Source of the DNA: Corynespora cassiicola
Taxonomy: Eukaryota; Ascomycota; Dothideomycetes; Pleosporales; Corynesporascaceae
Direction: 5' to 3'
NCBI GenBank assembly: GCA_022059125.1
Contig: JAEUWY010000012.1
Coordinates: forward strand, 1,054,001 to 1,118,000
DNA: 64,000 nt
This document shows positions 1 to 11,123 of this stretch, in pieces. Every line of letters starts with the position of its first letter. Position 1 is the first letter of the stretch. The position numbers and the translations under genes were made by a program. The notes below the pieces were generated by a model. It was not told where the DNA came from and ran no database searches. It saw nothing but the letters and a program-made list of their open reading frames with translations.

Positions 1-480
1 GACCTTGAATTTCAACATTGCTTATTTTACATCTGAATCTGATACCTTTTTCGTTTGTCTGTTCCATTATAAGGGCAATAGATGGGCATGGTACAGCAGG
101 CCTGATACCAAAGTCATGTTTCATAAGCGATTTATGTTTTACCTTGAAGATCTTCTTACTTTAGCGACTGGTATATCAATGGATGGGGCAGGGACTGGTG
201 TTATTCAAATATTACGGAGATAAAAATTGTATAGCGACTCCCAATTTTTCTTCTATCATCAAGTTTGGGGTTTCAAGTATGAATGTTTCCACTATGACAT
301 ACATGAGGTCCTATTGAACCTTTTGGTAGATATTTGGACCTTCTACTTCATGCCAAGCCTCAGTGGTGCTAGAGAATGAAACCGGCTTAGCTTCCCAACT
401 TCGGAAACACGCCAGAGTGCTTCCACGGATACCCCACTTTCCTGCCACTTCATCGTTACACAGCGCCCAAATAGGCCGAC
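1..480. other. Intergenic, upstream of the HET gene
   Basis: AT-rich leader without a convincing coding region. The only open frame (5-223) lacks an ATG and reads like random sequence. No TATA box close to the following ATG stands out. Confidence 0.5.
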
Positions 481-2208
481 ATGCGCCTCGTCAATGTTGA
501 AACCCTAGAAATTGGGTTCTTTCATGAGAACAATGTCCCCGAATATGCCATACTATCCCACACTTGGGGCGATGACGAAGTTAGCTACCAGGAAATGCTC
601 TGGATTAACAAGATGAGGACCATGGTTGAGTTTGTGAGTAGCCAAGACTCGCAGGCTACGCAGGATGGAAGCTGGAATGATCAGCCGGCAGTCATGCTGG
701 CAACCCTAGAAATTATGGTCAGGGGAAACTGGAACCCTGGGCGCGCTCTACCAGATACGAGCGAGACAGCACTAATGAAAAGATATGGCTGGGCAAAAAT
801 CATCAAATCTGCAAAAGAAGCAAAGGGGCTTGGATACAATCACATCTGGATCGATACTTGCTGCATTGACAAGACATCAAGTGCGGAACTACAAGAATCC
901 ATCAATTCCATGTATGGATATTACCAGAGAGCAGCAGTATGTTTAGTCTATTTGAACGACATCGAAAGAGATGGCTCTCAGGATCTTTCCGATTTCTTTA
1001 TTCATGCATACACGACTTGCCGGTGGGCTACAAGAGGATGGACGTTGCAGGAACTAATAGCGCCCACAGCTGTTCGGTTCTACCTGAAGGACTGGAGTTA
1101 CCTCGGCGACAAAATTGATTTCCTTAAGGAGCTCTCTTCCTCCTCGGGTATCCCGGTCTTCATACTGGAGAATGGAGATCTTCATGAAGTATCGATTGCC
1201 GGGAGAATGGCTTGGGCCCGTAATCGAGTTACTACACGAAGCGAGGACCTTGCATATTGCCTGCTGGGTATTTTCGACATACAGATGCCTTTGCTGTACG
1301 GCGAAGGAGATAAAGCTTTCATCCGATTGCAAGAAGAGATACTCAAGACGACTGATGACTATTCAATATTCGCGTGGACGACAGACAAGTGTGAGAAATC
1401 AACCTACAGAGGTTTACTGGCACGATCTCCCGCAGAATTTATCTGTGGTGTCGACCGCGAAAACGTACCCTCAACACTTCCGATTATTCCAACACCCCTA
1501 GGCCTACGCTTGCAATTAGAGTTCCTACCCGATCCGCTTGATCGGTCCCGTTCCCTTGCGATGATCCGGGCAACTAACGACATGAATCAAAGGCTAGCAA
1601 TCAGAATTAAATGTCTGGATGGAGCGGATCAGTGTGCAAGAGTTGACGCAGGATCTCTAGTCGAGATTGACGATTGGCCCACTGGACAGCTTCGCACCAT
1701 TTATGTCCGCCAGAAGCTTTCTATACCCCAGAGCTTTTTTACCCCAGAGATGGAACGCATCCATCTTAGGCGTCGTCATTCCGCGCAATGGGTTCCGCCC
1801 GTACGCGTCACCGGTGTCTATCCGCCAGAACAATGGGACGGTGAAAACTTCGAACTCTGTATCCCAGAGAAGATTAAAGAATTCCTGGGTGTTATAAAGC
1901 TACGAGTGGAATTCACTGCGTTCCAGATCATTCTAGGATTCCATCGGACTTCACAGTATTACTGGTGCAAGATTGTTCAACGCCCATGGCCGGCAAGCGA
2001 TGCACCTGATAAAGATTGGCAGACCAGCCTCAGTAATGCCGTTCCACCTGAGCTCCGAAAACCCATGTTTAAAGATGAACTACAGCATGAGGATATGTTT
2101 ATAATAGCAAACAGCGGAATCGCGATCAATATCAGCATGCGAGCTGCAATGCTGGGGGACAATGTTGGCATCCAGCTTCTGGTAGATGGGCTAGCAAAAA
2201 TCCGGTGA
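481..2208 (+). CDS. HET-domain (heterokaryon incompatibility) protein
   Basis: Single-exon gene of 575 residues starting with ATG. The N-terminal third carries the HET domain hallmarks: YAILSHTWG near residue 22, HIWIDTCCIDK near 122, then the YYQRAAVCLVYL segment and RWATRGWTLQELIAP near 180-195. An extra stretch of about 55 residues (roughly 41-95) separates the first two motifs; such insertions are common in this family. The rest has no recognised repeat (no WD40 or ankyrin), so it resembles the short HET proteins rather than HET-E. Family members act in non-self recognition and programmed cell death after hyphal fusion; that this particular copy does so is inference. Function otherwise unknown. 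Confidence 0.9.
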   Translation: MRLVNVETLEIGFFHENNVPEYAILSHTWGDDEVSYQEMLWINKMRTMVEFVSSQDSQATQDGSWNDQPAVMLATLEIMVRGNWNPGRALPDTSETALMKRYGWAKIIKSAKEAKGLGYNHIWIDTCCIDKTSSAELQESINSMYGYYQRAAVCLVYLNDIERDGSQDLSDFFIHAYTTCRWATRGWTLQELIAPTAVRFYLKDWSYLGDKIDFLKELSSSSGIPVFILENGDLHEVSIAGRMAWARNRVTTRSEDLAYCLLGIFDIQMPLLYGEGDKAFIRLQEEILKTTDDYSIFAWTTDKCEKSTYRGLLARSPAEFICGVDRENVPSTLPIIPTPLGLRLQLEFLPDPLDRSRSLAMIRATNDMNQRLAIRIKCLDGADQCARVDAGSLVEIDDWPTGQLRTIYVRQKLSIPQSFFTPEMERIHLRRRHSAQWVPPVRVTGVYPPEQWDGENFELCIPEKIKEFLGVIKLRVEFTAFQIILGFHRTSQYYWCKIVQRPWPASDAPDKDWQTSLSNAVPPELRKPMFKDELQHEDMFIIANSGIAINISMRAAMLGDNVGIQLLVDGLAKIR

Positions 2209-3230
2209 AGGGCTAATGATAGTCACCCAACTGCAAGCCATACAGCTGGGTTATTGCACCATGGAGAACATTTCGGGACCATCATATTGGTGCTGCTCTA
2301 CAATTTTGAGGGCGGCCGACTAAAAGCCAAGTTTGTATTGAAAGCCTCACCCTATAATCGACTATGTTGCGGTCTTCAACCAAATATCGCCACGAAAACC
2401 ATGATACACTTCAGTCATTCGACGAACTCGAGATGCAATGAGGATAGGCGGGACCCTAAGAGGTGCAATTGATGTGCACGCGTTGAGAATCGTTGGATCC
2501 TGGTCTTCGAGCAACAAGGCCAGCGGAGGCTTCCGGAATTGGGAAATCGAGCATCAACAAACATATCTGGATGATTTGTGAAGAAAACTTGGATGTGGAT
2601 TGTGTATTGAGCAGGTGCTTCATGCCGTGGCTATAGGGGTTCTCAATTAGCTGTACGAACGATGCGGAATACGAAAACGTTTCGTAAGGTCGACATGACC
2701 GTCGGTTGAGGAATGCCCTTCTGATGGAGGTCTTTTTATGCGGTATCCTATGCAAGTTAGTGTGTCAACCGGTGCAGCTGCTTTTGGGGGCCCAACATTT
2801 ATGAGGAAACCCAACAGATGGGCAGCAACCTCAGCGAGAAGTGCTGAAGCTGCCGTTGTCTTTTATCGATAAGAGCGTGGACCGATGTTTTGCCGGCTGC
2901 CGAGGCGTGCTGTGACCTGCAACCCCTTCGAAACACAGCAAAGCTGGCCACAATTACCAGCAGGCTGAGCTGCTGGTATAACACGCCATAGCACTAAAGC
3001 CCTTTCAATCGTTGATATTTCACCACCATGTATTAAAATAGCGATATTGCATCGATCAGTCTCAATCGCACTTTCGGAGATCGCTTCAGCCGCTTAGGTC
3101 CCCCTTTTGGCCCGCCATTCCGAGCCTGTGACCCCTACACTGGCAGATCTATTTTCGTCTCATCTTCTGAGTCCTTTAAGGCGCCGCCGGCATCCTTTAC
3201 GGAGCAACTGCGCTTCGGAAGCATCTCAGG
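2209..3230. other. Intergenic, 1.0 kb
   Basis: No supported gene. A 99-codon open frame on the minus strand (2456-2755) has an ATG but no recognisable domain and poor codon structure; I treat it as chance or decayed sequence. Confidence 0.4.
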
Positions 3231-4956
3231 ATGTCCTTCATACTCATTATTGCCTTCTTCATAATATTTCCTTTTCTCACTAGCAACATCTCCACCGCCA
3301 TATTTTTCCGGACCGTCAGAAGTCGAAGTTTGAATAAGAAGCCGCCGACACTTCCGTACTGGGTTCCTATTCTGTATCATGCGCTTGGGTTTGCAACAGG
3401 AGCACCGGCCAATTTTGCCAAACTCATGTAAGTATGGCTAAATGCTATCGCGATGAACCTGTTAATAAGGACTAGAAAGGAATTTGGCCAATACAGCCCA
3501 TTCGTGGTCAGAGCTGGCTTATATCCTTACCTCGTGCTCCGGAGCGTAGATCATGTCAAGAAAATATTGAACTCGCCAGCCCAATTCAGCACCAAATTAG
3601 TAAGGGTCGAGCTGTTCAGCAGAGTCCTGGGCGCCCCCAAGGAGGCACTGAACGTCTACCGAGGATTCAACTCTGAGCGCGAAGAGAGTATATTGGTTGA
3701 TCAAACACATTCAGCCTTGCCCCAGGCCTACTTGCAAGGAACTCCTCTTGCTTCGCTCACCCAAGTATATTCTGCCGCTCTTAGTCGACGCCTTTCCACA
3801 AAGTGGTTCCAGCCAAAGAGTTGGACTTCAATAGAAGATCTGTGGTCTTTCTTTCAATTCGAAATCACGCGCGCCACAGCAGAGACTATCTTTGGATCCT
3901 CCCTTCCGGATCAATACACCCAGCTTGCTAAAGACTTTTGGAAGTTCGATGCCGAGATTCAGGGTGTCACGCCGGGCCTTCCACGACCTCCAGCACCCAT
4001 CCCGCATGTTGCCCGAGATAAACTGATCGAGAATTTGAAAAAGTGGCTCCAGGCTGTTCACGGTGGAAACGACTTTGCAAAGCTTGGCGAGGAAGATCCA
4101 GAATGGGATGAGAAACTGGGATCCAAGTATTTTCAAGCCCGAGATGCTGCGTTCGCAAATATTCCTGCAATGGCAATATATCAAACACGGGCCACAGAAG
4201 CACTTGCAGTCCTGTTAGGGTACGTATCATGTATGGTGATTGGGATTGCTATTCGATGCTAACCGAACATGTAGAATGAACTCCCAAACTATGCCTGCTA
4301 CATTCTGGTATATCGTGGAAATTCTCCGGGACCCATTTCTCTGCAAGTATCTCAACACGGAGATCGCGAAAAACTACAACAAAAAAACGGGCACGTACAA
4401 CATTAATGCTATCGCGGCTTTACCGATACTGAAGTCTATCCATGCCGAAGTTTCTCGTCTTCGAACGGCTGCAATCATCGTGAGGCAAAACGAAGGCAGC
4501 GATTTTCAACTGGACAACAAGTGGACAATTCCGAAGGGCATGTCTGTTGTCGCATTCTCTCAAGATCTGGCACTTGACACAGAAGCTTGGCGCAAGGCTC
4601 GCCCGGAGACCGTTGAGAGGCCTTTGGAAGAATTCTGGCCCGAGCGATTTCTTGTTACCGACAAACAAACGAGGAGAAGCAACAAAATCGGAACCGGCAG
4701 ATTTAGCATGGACGGTCTCGAATCGGTGCACATTGCACCCAAAGCCGGAAACGATTTCTGCCCTGGGGACTCATTCACAGAAGTTGTACAGGCAGCCACT
4801 CTCATTGTCCTATTCACTGAGTACGAGGTTGAGCTTTCTGAGCCGGATTATCTGGAAAACATTTTGCCTCCATTACGGGAAGTGGCTTATGGAACGGTGA
4901 AACCATTAGACAAGGTCTCAATGAGGATCCGATTGAAGGACTCGCTCAAGAAATAA
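3231..4956 (+). CDS. Cytochrome P450 with atypical heme-binding motif
   Basis: Three exons, 3231-3427, 3476-4219 and 4275-4956, with introns GTAAGT..TAG (48 bp) and GTACGT..TAG (55 bp), give a 540-residue protein. It has an N-terminal membrane anchor (residues 2-25), an I-helix region near 316-333 (NSQTMPATFW), the K-helix ExxR motif as EVSR at 372-375, PERF at 436-439, and the heme loop GNDFCPG with the ligand Cys near 476. The overall pattern is that of the CYP7/CYP8-like fungal P450s (oxysterol hydroxylase-type). Oddity: the loop lacks the usual Phe seven residues before Cys (Pro here), and the residue after CPG is Asp instead of Arg/Lys. The cysteine itself is present, so activity is possible but uncertain. 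Substrate unknown. It lies beside an FAD oxidase, suggesting a secondary-metabolism context. Confidence 0.85.
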
Positions 4957-5152
4957 ACGTCTTAGCTTACTTGAATGGCATTGGAAATGGCAATCTGGTT
5001 GAGTAGCCAATCTCGACAGTGCTATGATAACAATTACGGTTTAGGAAAAGCTTAGTTCGTCTCTTAGAATGCTCTGGATTGTTTCGGTCTCCATTTGTCC
5101 TGAGAGGGTTGTTCTTATTTGACTAATCATTGGAGAACAGTTGCTTGCCGTC

Positions 5153-6616
5153 TCAACCCTTCAAGCTATCCACAAGCTTGGGCAACACGGTATCAGTGTA
5201 AGCCCAGACGTTACTCGAATAATGGGCAGACCACGTGTTTCCCGTATACCATGTTGATTTATAACCCTGCAGTGAATACAGCTTCTGAACGAATCCATCT
5301 TTTAGTTGCTCCGGGGTGTGTCGCCACAGATACCCGTTGTGGTCGGTGAATGCCTGGTACTCTACCAAGCACTCTCCGGTAGCGTTGACAACGCCGGCAT
5401 CAACAATCCTGTCTATATTCTCAACAATCGTCTGCTTGGCCTCGTCGTACGATATCGAATAGTTCGTTGCAAATAGAACACGGAAAAGCCCCAACCCTGA
5501 TGGCCCCGTAAAGTCAAAGCGGAGCGTGTAAGGGTAGTCTCTCAGCGCGAGATGGTCGTCTGGCACAGCGTTGGCAGATATGTAGCTGATGGAATAATTC
5601 TCCGGGATACATGGGATCTTTAGGATGCCAATAAACGACCACGTATGCGTCCATGTCTTAAATACTTCGATTTCTTTGTCATCAAGATCAAAAGGGCTGA
5701 GATTTTCGAGGCCCGGCTGGGCAGTGTAAAGAATTCGCTTCGCCTTGATTAGGTATGTGACATCATCCCTGCTAACAGCAACTTGGACTCCTCTGTCGCT
5801 TCTTTTAACTTCTTGGACGGTAGTTGAGAGATAAACATCATCTTCCAAGAGATCGTATGCGCGCTGGTATAGCAGGCTGTTCGATCCAACAGGGATAAAC
5901 ATGTCCCCAGCCAGGAGACCTCGAGTTATTGGCGCACCAAAAGCCTGAATGACGTAGAGAGTCAAGACGTCTTTAAGGCCTCCTATTCCAACATTGGATA
6001 TGGCCATGATGCGCGGTGCTGCGTCCTCCAGATCGTGCTCTTTCGCGAATACTCCGAAAGGGATCAGCAACTCTGACGGAATAGCATCCGGCGCAGGAAA
6101 ATCCCAGTATCCAGGGTTTGTGATGCTCTCGTACCTCTCCACAATCTCCAGCCATCTTTGAAATGCCGCTGTTGTCGCGTTGTTTGCTGGGGGCGAGTAC
6201 TGCGCCAATGCAGCACCCGTGTGAATGTCGACGTTGATGTTGGTAAGTCTCCTGGCCCCAAACGTGGTGATGCCAATATCGAAGCGCTCGAAGAAATCGG
6301 CTGCTGCGCCGTAGCGTATATAAGATTGTACACCGTATTCGATTGTTGACCCGGTTTCAGGAACTGTGTATGTCTCCACATGTCCACCGAGACGAGGCTG
6401 CGGCTCAACAAGCGCGATGCTGATGTTGAAGTCCTCGCGAAGACGTACAGCTGCATATGTTCCAGATGCGCCTCCACCGATGACTACTACATCTTTCTCG
6501 ATTATGCGATCGGATGAGAATGATGCTGCGTTGATTGCAGCCAAAGTCGCAAAGGATGATAGTGACCAAATCAGAGAGGACAGAATTCGATGCATGACGC
6601 CTGGAATGGCAAACAT
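5153..6616 (-). CDS. FAD-dependent amine oxidase, beta-cyclopiazonate dehydrogenase type
   Basis: Single exon, 487 residues, ATG at 6616 (an in-frame ATG at 6595 could serve as well). A hydrophobic N-terminus (about residues 10-30) looks like a signal peptide. It is followed by a Rossmann FAD-binding motif, VVVIGGGASGTYAA near residue 44, and by RLGGHVETY plus TIEYGVQSYI, which are typical of the fungal flavoprotein group that includes the beta-cyclopiazonate dehydrogenase CpaO. Family members oxidise amines or close rings oxidatively; the actual substrate here cannot be read. None of the other cyclopiazonate genes (PKS-NRPS, DMAT synthase) lies in the window, so it should not be named after that pathway. 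The gene is convergent with the P450 (196 bp between the stop codons). Confidence 0.85.
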   Translation of the reverse strand: MFAIPGVMHRILSSLIWSLSSFATLAAINAASFSSDRIIEKDVVVIGGGASGTYAAVRLREDFNISIALVEPQPRLGGHVETYTVPETGSTIEYGVQSYIRYGAAADFFERFDIGITTFGARRLTNINVDIHTGAALAQYSPPANNATTAAFQRWLEIVERYESITNPGYWDFPAPDAIPSELLIPFGVFAKEHDLEDAAPRIMAISNVGIGGLKDVLTLYVIQAFGAPITRGLLAGDMFIPVGSNSLLYQRAYDLLEDDVYLSTTVQEVKRSDRGVQVAVSRDDVTYLIKAKRILYTAQPGLENLSPFDLDDKEIEVFKTWTHTWSFIGILKIPCIPENYSISYISANAVPDDHLALRDYPYTLRFDFTGPSGLGLFRVLFATNYSISYDEAKQTIVENIDRIVDAGVVNATGECLVEYQAFTDHNGYLWRHTPEQLKDGFVQKLYSLQGYKSTWYTGNTWSAHYSSNVWAYTDTVLPKLVDSLKG

Positions 6617-7998
6617 TCAACTATGAGAATTTGTTTGCGATTGTTCCTTATCCGGTAAATGTCGATTCTAACTACCCGAGCCAAAAAGTTCCTTTTATTG
6701 CATCTTGTACACACCAGAGGGCTGGACAAATGTACTGTATCTCCACTGCTTTGCATGCGCAAAGATGATCCAAGTCCTTAAAAGGCTAAACAGCTGCCCT
6801 CTCAAGAGAGATATAGCTTGAGCCAAATTCCGGGGCCCTAAGATTCAATTTATGTTGCTTACTTGAGCAAGCACGTTCGATACTGCTTTTGGCGACTTGC
6901 TGCGAGGAGGGGCAATGTCGTGACCAAGTTCTAGCTTCATCCCGGAAATCACCGTTCTTGACGTCTTACTCGCATGCTGTTTTGACTCAATACCTGGTCT
7001 ATAACCCACCGTTTGCCAAATAACGTTGAAGTAAGATATCTGCATCGGCATGATGGCGCCGATGAAGGTAATTACCCTTTACACTACATTCTATGCCCCT
7101 GACATTACAAAATAGCATGTAAACTCGCGACTGGTAGAATACGAGTAGACTTTAGATGCATGAAAATGAGGCATCTATTCCATATCAGTCAGAATCGACG
7201 AAGCTGATAGCATTAACTGGAGCGCCAACCTTGAAACACGTTCAACTGGATGTGACTGCAATACCTTTAATTCATCAATAAAATGAAAGCTTTTTCAACT
7301 ATCTCAGGGGACAGCCACAATGGAATCGAAGATTATATGGGCATCTGTTCAGATGGAAAAAGTTCCGGCTGCCGTTGCTTCGAGACAAAAATCCTGGAGC
7401 GGCTTTATGAGAAAGACAGCAGCATAGGCTTGGTTTGCATTGATTTTAGATTCAGATAACTATACGAACTATCAGAATTCTTTGCACATGGCGAGATGCT
7501 TGCAGGTGCTTCAAATTATGTGCCAGCGATTGGCTATCACGAAATCTCTGGTGTTCCTGCCCAGGTACAGGTGCCGACGGGAGCTAAGAACCACTAAGAC
7601 TAAAGCGGTTAGTAAAAACGGTCGCATGAGCCGAGGTCGGCAGCACCCAGGGCTGGTGAAGCTTCCTCAAGTACTCCTCTCTTGACCATGTGGAAGCAGA
7701 AGACGCACTTGAAGATTGAGACGTTTCCTTTCGTAGCTAGTCTGTGTGTTGCACCGAGTTAGCTCTTTGACTCCGTAGAATCCGATGATTAGATAACATT
7801 TTTCCCCGCGGTTGAGCATTGGTGAGATTACTAAACTGCTTCCGAGGGACCTTCTCCTCCCCGCATTTGAAGCCGATTAGTATTTCGAGATAGTCGGTCC
7901 ACGAAACTCATGCATACGCAGCTCCGACAGCAGTACAAGAGACGTTTACATAGCTGGGTTTCTTGAGGATCGCCAACATCGTTGCATCCCTATCCATC
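6617..7998. other. Intergenic, 1.4 kb
   Basis: Spacer between the divergent FAD oxidase and SDR genes. Several short open frames show no domain and no splice-compatible neighbours. Presumably contains both promoters; no specific site can be supported. Confidence 0.4.
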
Positions 7999-8787
7999 AT
8001 GTCGCTCAACAAAACCAACAAGCCCGTCATTGCTGTCGTCGGTGCCGGTCCAGGTATTGGAGAAGCTGTGGCACGCCGCTTTGCAACTGAAGGCTTTGCG
8101 GTTGCTTTGCTCGCTCGTTCAGAAGATACCCTGCAAGCCATGGCACAAGGCATAAATGCCGACATACCTGAGGGCACAGCACAATACTACATCACCGACT
8201 TACGCGTCGAGGATACAGTTCTTGCCAGCTTCAAGAAGATCCGTGAAGACCTGGGCCCAGTGCAAGTGCTCGTTTACAATGCTGGTGCTCGACGGGTCAA
8301 TGGCCGCTCCATTCTCGATACCACTACTGAGGAATTCGAAAACTTCACCAAGATCAATCTTTTCGGGGCATTCTGGTCGAGCAAATGTGTCCTGCCAGAT
8401 ATGCTGGCAGCTGGGAAGGGTACCATCTTATTCACCAGCGCGACCGGTGCTCTGAGGGGAATGCCTGGATTAGCAAGCTTCTCGCCCGGCAAGTTTGGTT
8501 TGCGGTCTCTGTGCCAAATCCTCACGCGGGAGTATCAGAGCAAGGGAATCCATTCCACACACATCATAATCGACGGACCTGTGGATGGCAAATTGATTGG
8601 AGGAGTTTTGAGAAGGCAGTGGGCTCGAAAGGGAGATGAAGAGAAGGTAAAAGAAGTCGACACTTATCTAGTACAGCCTACCGATTTGGCCCACACGTAT
8701 TGGTTTTTGCATACGCAACCACGCAGTACATGGACTCAGGAATTGGATGTTCGGGCGATGAACGAGACACTGTTCACAAAATTGTAA
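7999..8787 (+). CDS. Short-chain dehydrogenase/reductase-like protein
   Basis: Single exon of 262 residues; the ATG at 7999 is chosen because the frame upstream has no other ATG. The coenzyme motif is GAGPGIG at residues 15-21, followed by VLVYNAG (NAG motif) near 100 and a Ser in LFTSATGALRG. Where classical SDRs have YxxxK this protein has FSPGK, so the catalytic Tyr is a Phe while the Lys is retained. That substitution is a known recurring variant in one SDR subgroup; family members of this kind are poorly characterised. The C-terminus TKL resembles, but does not strictly match, a peroxisomal PTS1. It faces the 3' end of the CoA ligase gene. Reaction unknown. Confidence 0.85.
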   Translation: MSLNKTNKPVIAVVGAGPGIGEAVARRFATEGFAVALLARSEDTLQAMAQGINADIPEGTAQYYITDLRVEDTVLASFKKIREDLGPVQVLVYNAGARRVNGRSILDTTTEEFENFTKINLFGAFWSSKCVLPDMLAAGKGTILFTSATGALRGMPGLASFSPGKFGLRSLCQILTREYQSKGIHSTHIIIDGPVDGKLIGGVLRRQWARKGDEEKVKEVDTYLVQPTDLAHTYWFLHTQPRSTWTQELDVRAMNETLFTKL

Positions 8788-9052
8788 AATATCTGTACAT
8801 GAACATTTCTGGTGGAAGAAACAAAGCCAGAAAGGAACGCTTCGTTGTAATTCTCACAAGTACGCGCCGCTTATGGCATTCAAAACACTTTCCTACAGAT
8901 ATATGATATGTAGCATGTTGTAGCCTCCTATTTTTTCGTATTCTCAGGTGTCTTGGCTTAGAGATGTAGTATGAAGCGTGAAACGACACTTCGATTTGCT
9001 GTGAGCTGATGATCGCAAAGAAACAAAAATGCATGTATTTACGGAATACTAT

Positions 9053-10787
9053 TTACAAACGAGCTTTTATAGACTCCTGAGAAGTCTCCATCTTAGCTTG
9101 CTCCATAAGGACTCTTCTAAGTAATTTTCCGGCATTGCTCTTAGGTATAGCATCCACAAACCGAACGCCGCCTCGAAGACGCTTGTGTGGAGCCACACGC
9201 TCGTGCAACCATTTCTGCAGCTCTTTCTTGAGCGATTCATTCTTCTCGTATCCATTTGCTACCACAATGTATGCTCTTGGAAGCTCAGTAGCTAGTTGAT
9301 CGCTGTACATGCCAATTACCGCCACGTCCGCTACTGCAGGGTGCCCAATCAGTAGCCCCTCAAGCTGTGCAGGAGCAACCTGGAAGCCATTGTATTTGAT
9401 GAGTTCCTTGACGCGATCCGTGATGTAGATGTTTTCTTGATCATCAATGTACCCGATATCGCCTGTGCGATACCAACCCTCGCTATCAATCGACTCAGCT
9501 GTTGCCTTTGGGTTTTCATAATAACCCTTGAAGATATTGGGCCCTTTGATCCATAATTCCCCCTCTTTGCCATGGCCTTGCACCTCTTTACCTTCGTGGA
9601 TGATCTTCATCGACATATTTGGTATTAGGCGCCCGCTGCAACCTATGGGCTTGTTCCAATCTTCGAGTTTCTGAGAGGCTACACCGGGAGATGCTTCTGA
9701 CAGTCCATAACCTTGTTTGACTGGAGCCCCTAACCTGTCATAGATCGCTTGGATTATGTCTTTGGAAGTTGGCGCTGCTGAAGAGTGCAGCATCTGGAGG
9801 GATCGTAGATTGTACTTGTCGATCAAAGGGTGTTTCGCTAAGGCTAGCGCAACAGGAGGAACGATATAGGCCACTGTGATTCTTTCCCTCTCAATAACAC
9901 CACAGAACGTCTCCAAGTCAAATCTTTCCATGATGAAAGTCGAAAACCCCTGGTACAATGGACTGAGTATCAAGACAGCGAGTCCTGAAACTGTTAGAAA
10001 TTTAATTTGGTGGAAGCTTATGACTTGCCATATATATGGTACATCGGCAGAAATCCGAGTACCCTGTCCCTCTTCCATTCAATTGATCCCGGATCCGCAC
10101 TGCTGTATTGTATGGTATTTGCAACCATGTTCCTATGGGTCAGCATCACCCCTTTGGGCGATCCTGTGGTTCCTGAAGAATAGACTAGAAAGGCTAAGTC
10201 CGTATTAGGGTCAATTTCCACTTTGTTAAACCCCGCCACATCGCTTGTGATGCTTGAAAAGTGTAGAAACCCTCGCTCCAGATCTTCATCATCGACAAGC
10301 AGGATATGGTCATCTGGAAGCCCAGCCATTGTTGCCGCTTTGCGAGCCACTTCCAGACAAGCTCTGTGAGTGACAAAAGCCTTTGCCTTGCTCGATCTCA
10401 ATTGCGAAACTGCTTCGTCGACAGTATAGAGATTGTTAAGAGGGCATACAACACCTCCAGCGTACAAGGTGCCGAATGTGACGGCAGCAACTTCTGGTGT
10501 ATTAGGCGTCATCAAAGCAAGAACATCTCCTTTATGCCAGCCCCAGTGCTGCAGAAGTCCTTTACCAAATCTTTCAGCGGCCTTTTTTATGTCAGTGAGT
10601 GTCGACTCTCTCTTGTTTTTGATGTCCACGTATAGCACTGTGAGTTTAGTCAAGAAAAGAAAAGCCGGCAATATCCTGTCTACGCACCATGGTCGGTCGG
10701 ATACTCGCGATCATTGTTCTCAATAAAAAAGTCCCACATGTCCGCTGCAGGTATCAAAACTGACGGATAGGAAGATGTGATAGGCAT
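9053..10787 (-). CDS. Acyl/aryl-CoA ligase (4-coumarate-CoA ligase-like), peroxisomal C-terminus
   Basis: Three exons on the minus strand: 10787-10688, 10637-10029 and 9984-9053, coding for 546 residues. Intron 1 is GTGCGT..CAG (50 bp). Intron 2 has a GC donor (GCAAGT at 10028-10023) and a CAG acceptor; only this splice restores the conserved YHIYG-LAVLIL reading. ANL-superfamily motifs are all present: YSSGTTGSPKGVMLTH, YGLSEASPG, YRTGDIGYID, and the C-terminal PKSNAGKLLRR with the adenylation lysine. The protein ends in ARL, a PTS1 peroxisome signal. It would activate an aromatic or fatty carboxylate with ATP and join it to CoA. It shares a 0.3 kb divergent promoter region with the kappa GST gene, whose product also ends in a PTS1-like tripeptide. 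Confidence 0.92.
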
Positions 10788-11123
10788 GGTGGGCGATTAT
10801 TTTGGGCTTGAGGAAGAAGACAGCAGAGATAGCACGACTGAATAACAGCACTCAGAGAGAGAACGGTTTCTGACCAAGATAGAAGTATGGAAACAGGCTT
10901 CATCAAAATAAGTAAGCTCCCCGATCGACTGTAGATACTAATTTCTATTACCGGTCGGCCGAAACTTAGGCGTGCGGGGAATTGTATGATTAGTTTTGTC
11001 ATGCGAGCCTCGGCCGAATTCTTGAAGTAATCAAGCCTCCGCCATCCCGGCGCAACCTACAAAGACCACCGCGCATGTTTTCCAGATGGACATTATTATT
11101 TTGGTATCATGAGAAATTCCGAG
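10788..11123. promoter_or_regulatory. Shared divergent promoter region of CoA ligase and kappa GST
   Basis: 336 bp separate the two start codons (321 bp if the GST starts at the alternative ATG 11109), which implies coordinated control. No individual factor site is claimed. Confidence 0.5.

Noticed and set aside
5153..6616. Cyclopiazonic acid cluster
   Set aside because: Only the oxidase resembles a cpa gene; the PKS-NRPS and prenyltransferase are not in the window.
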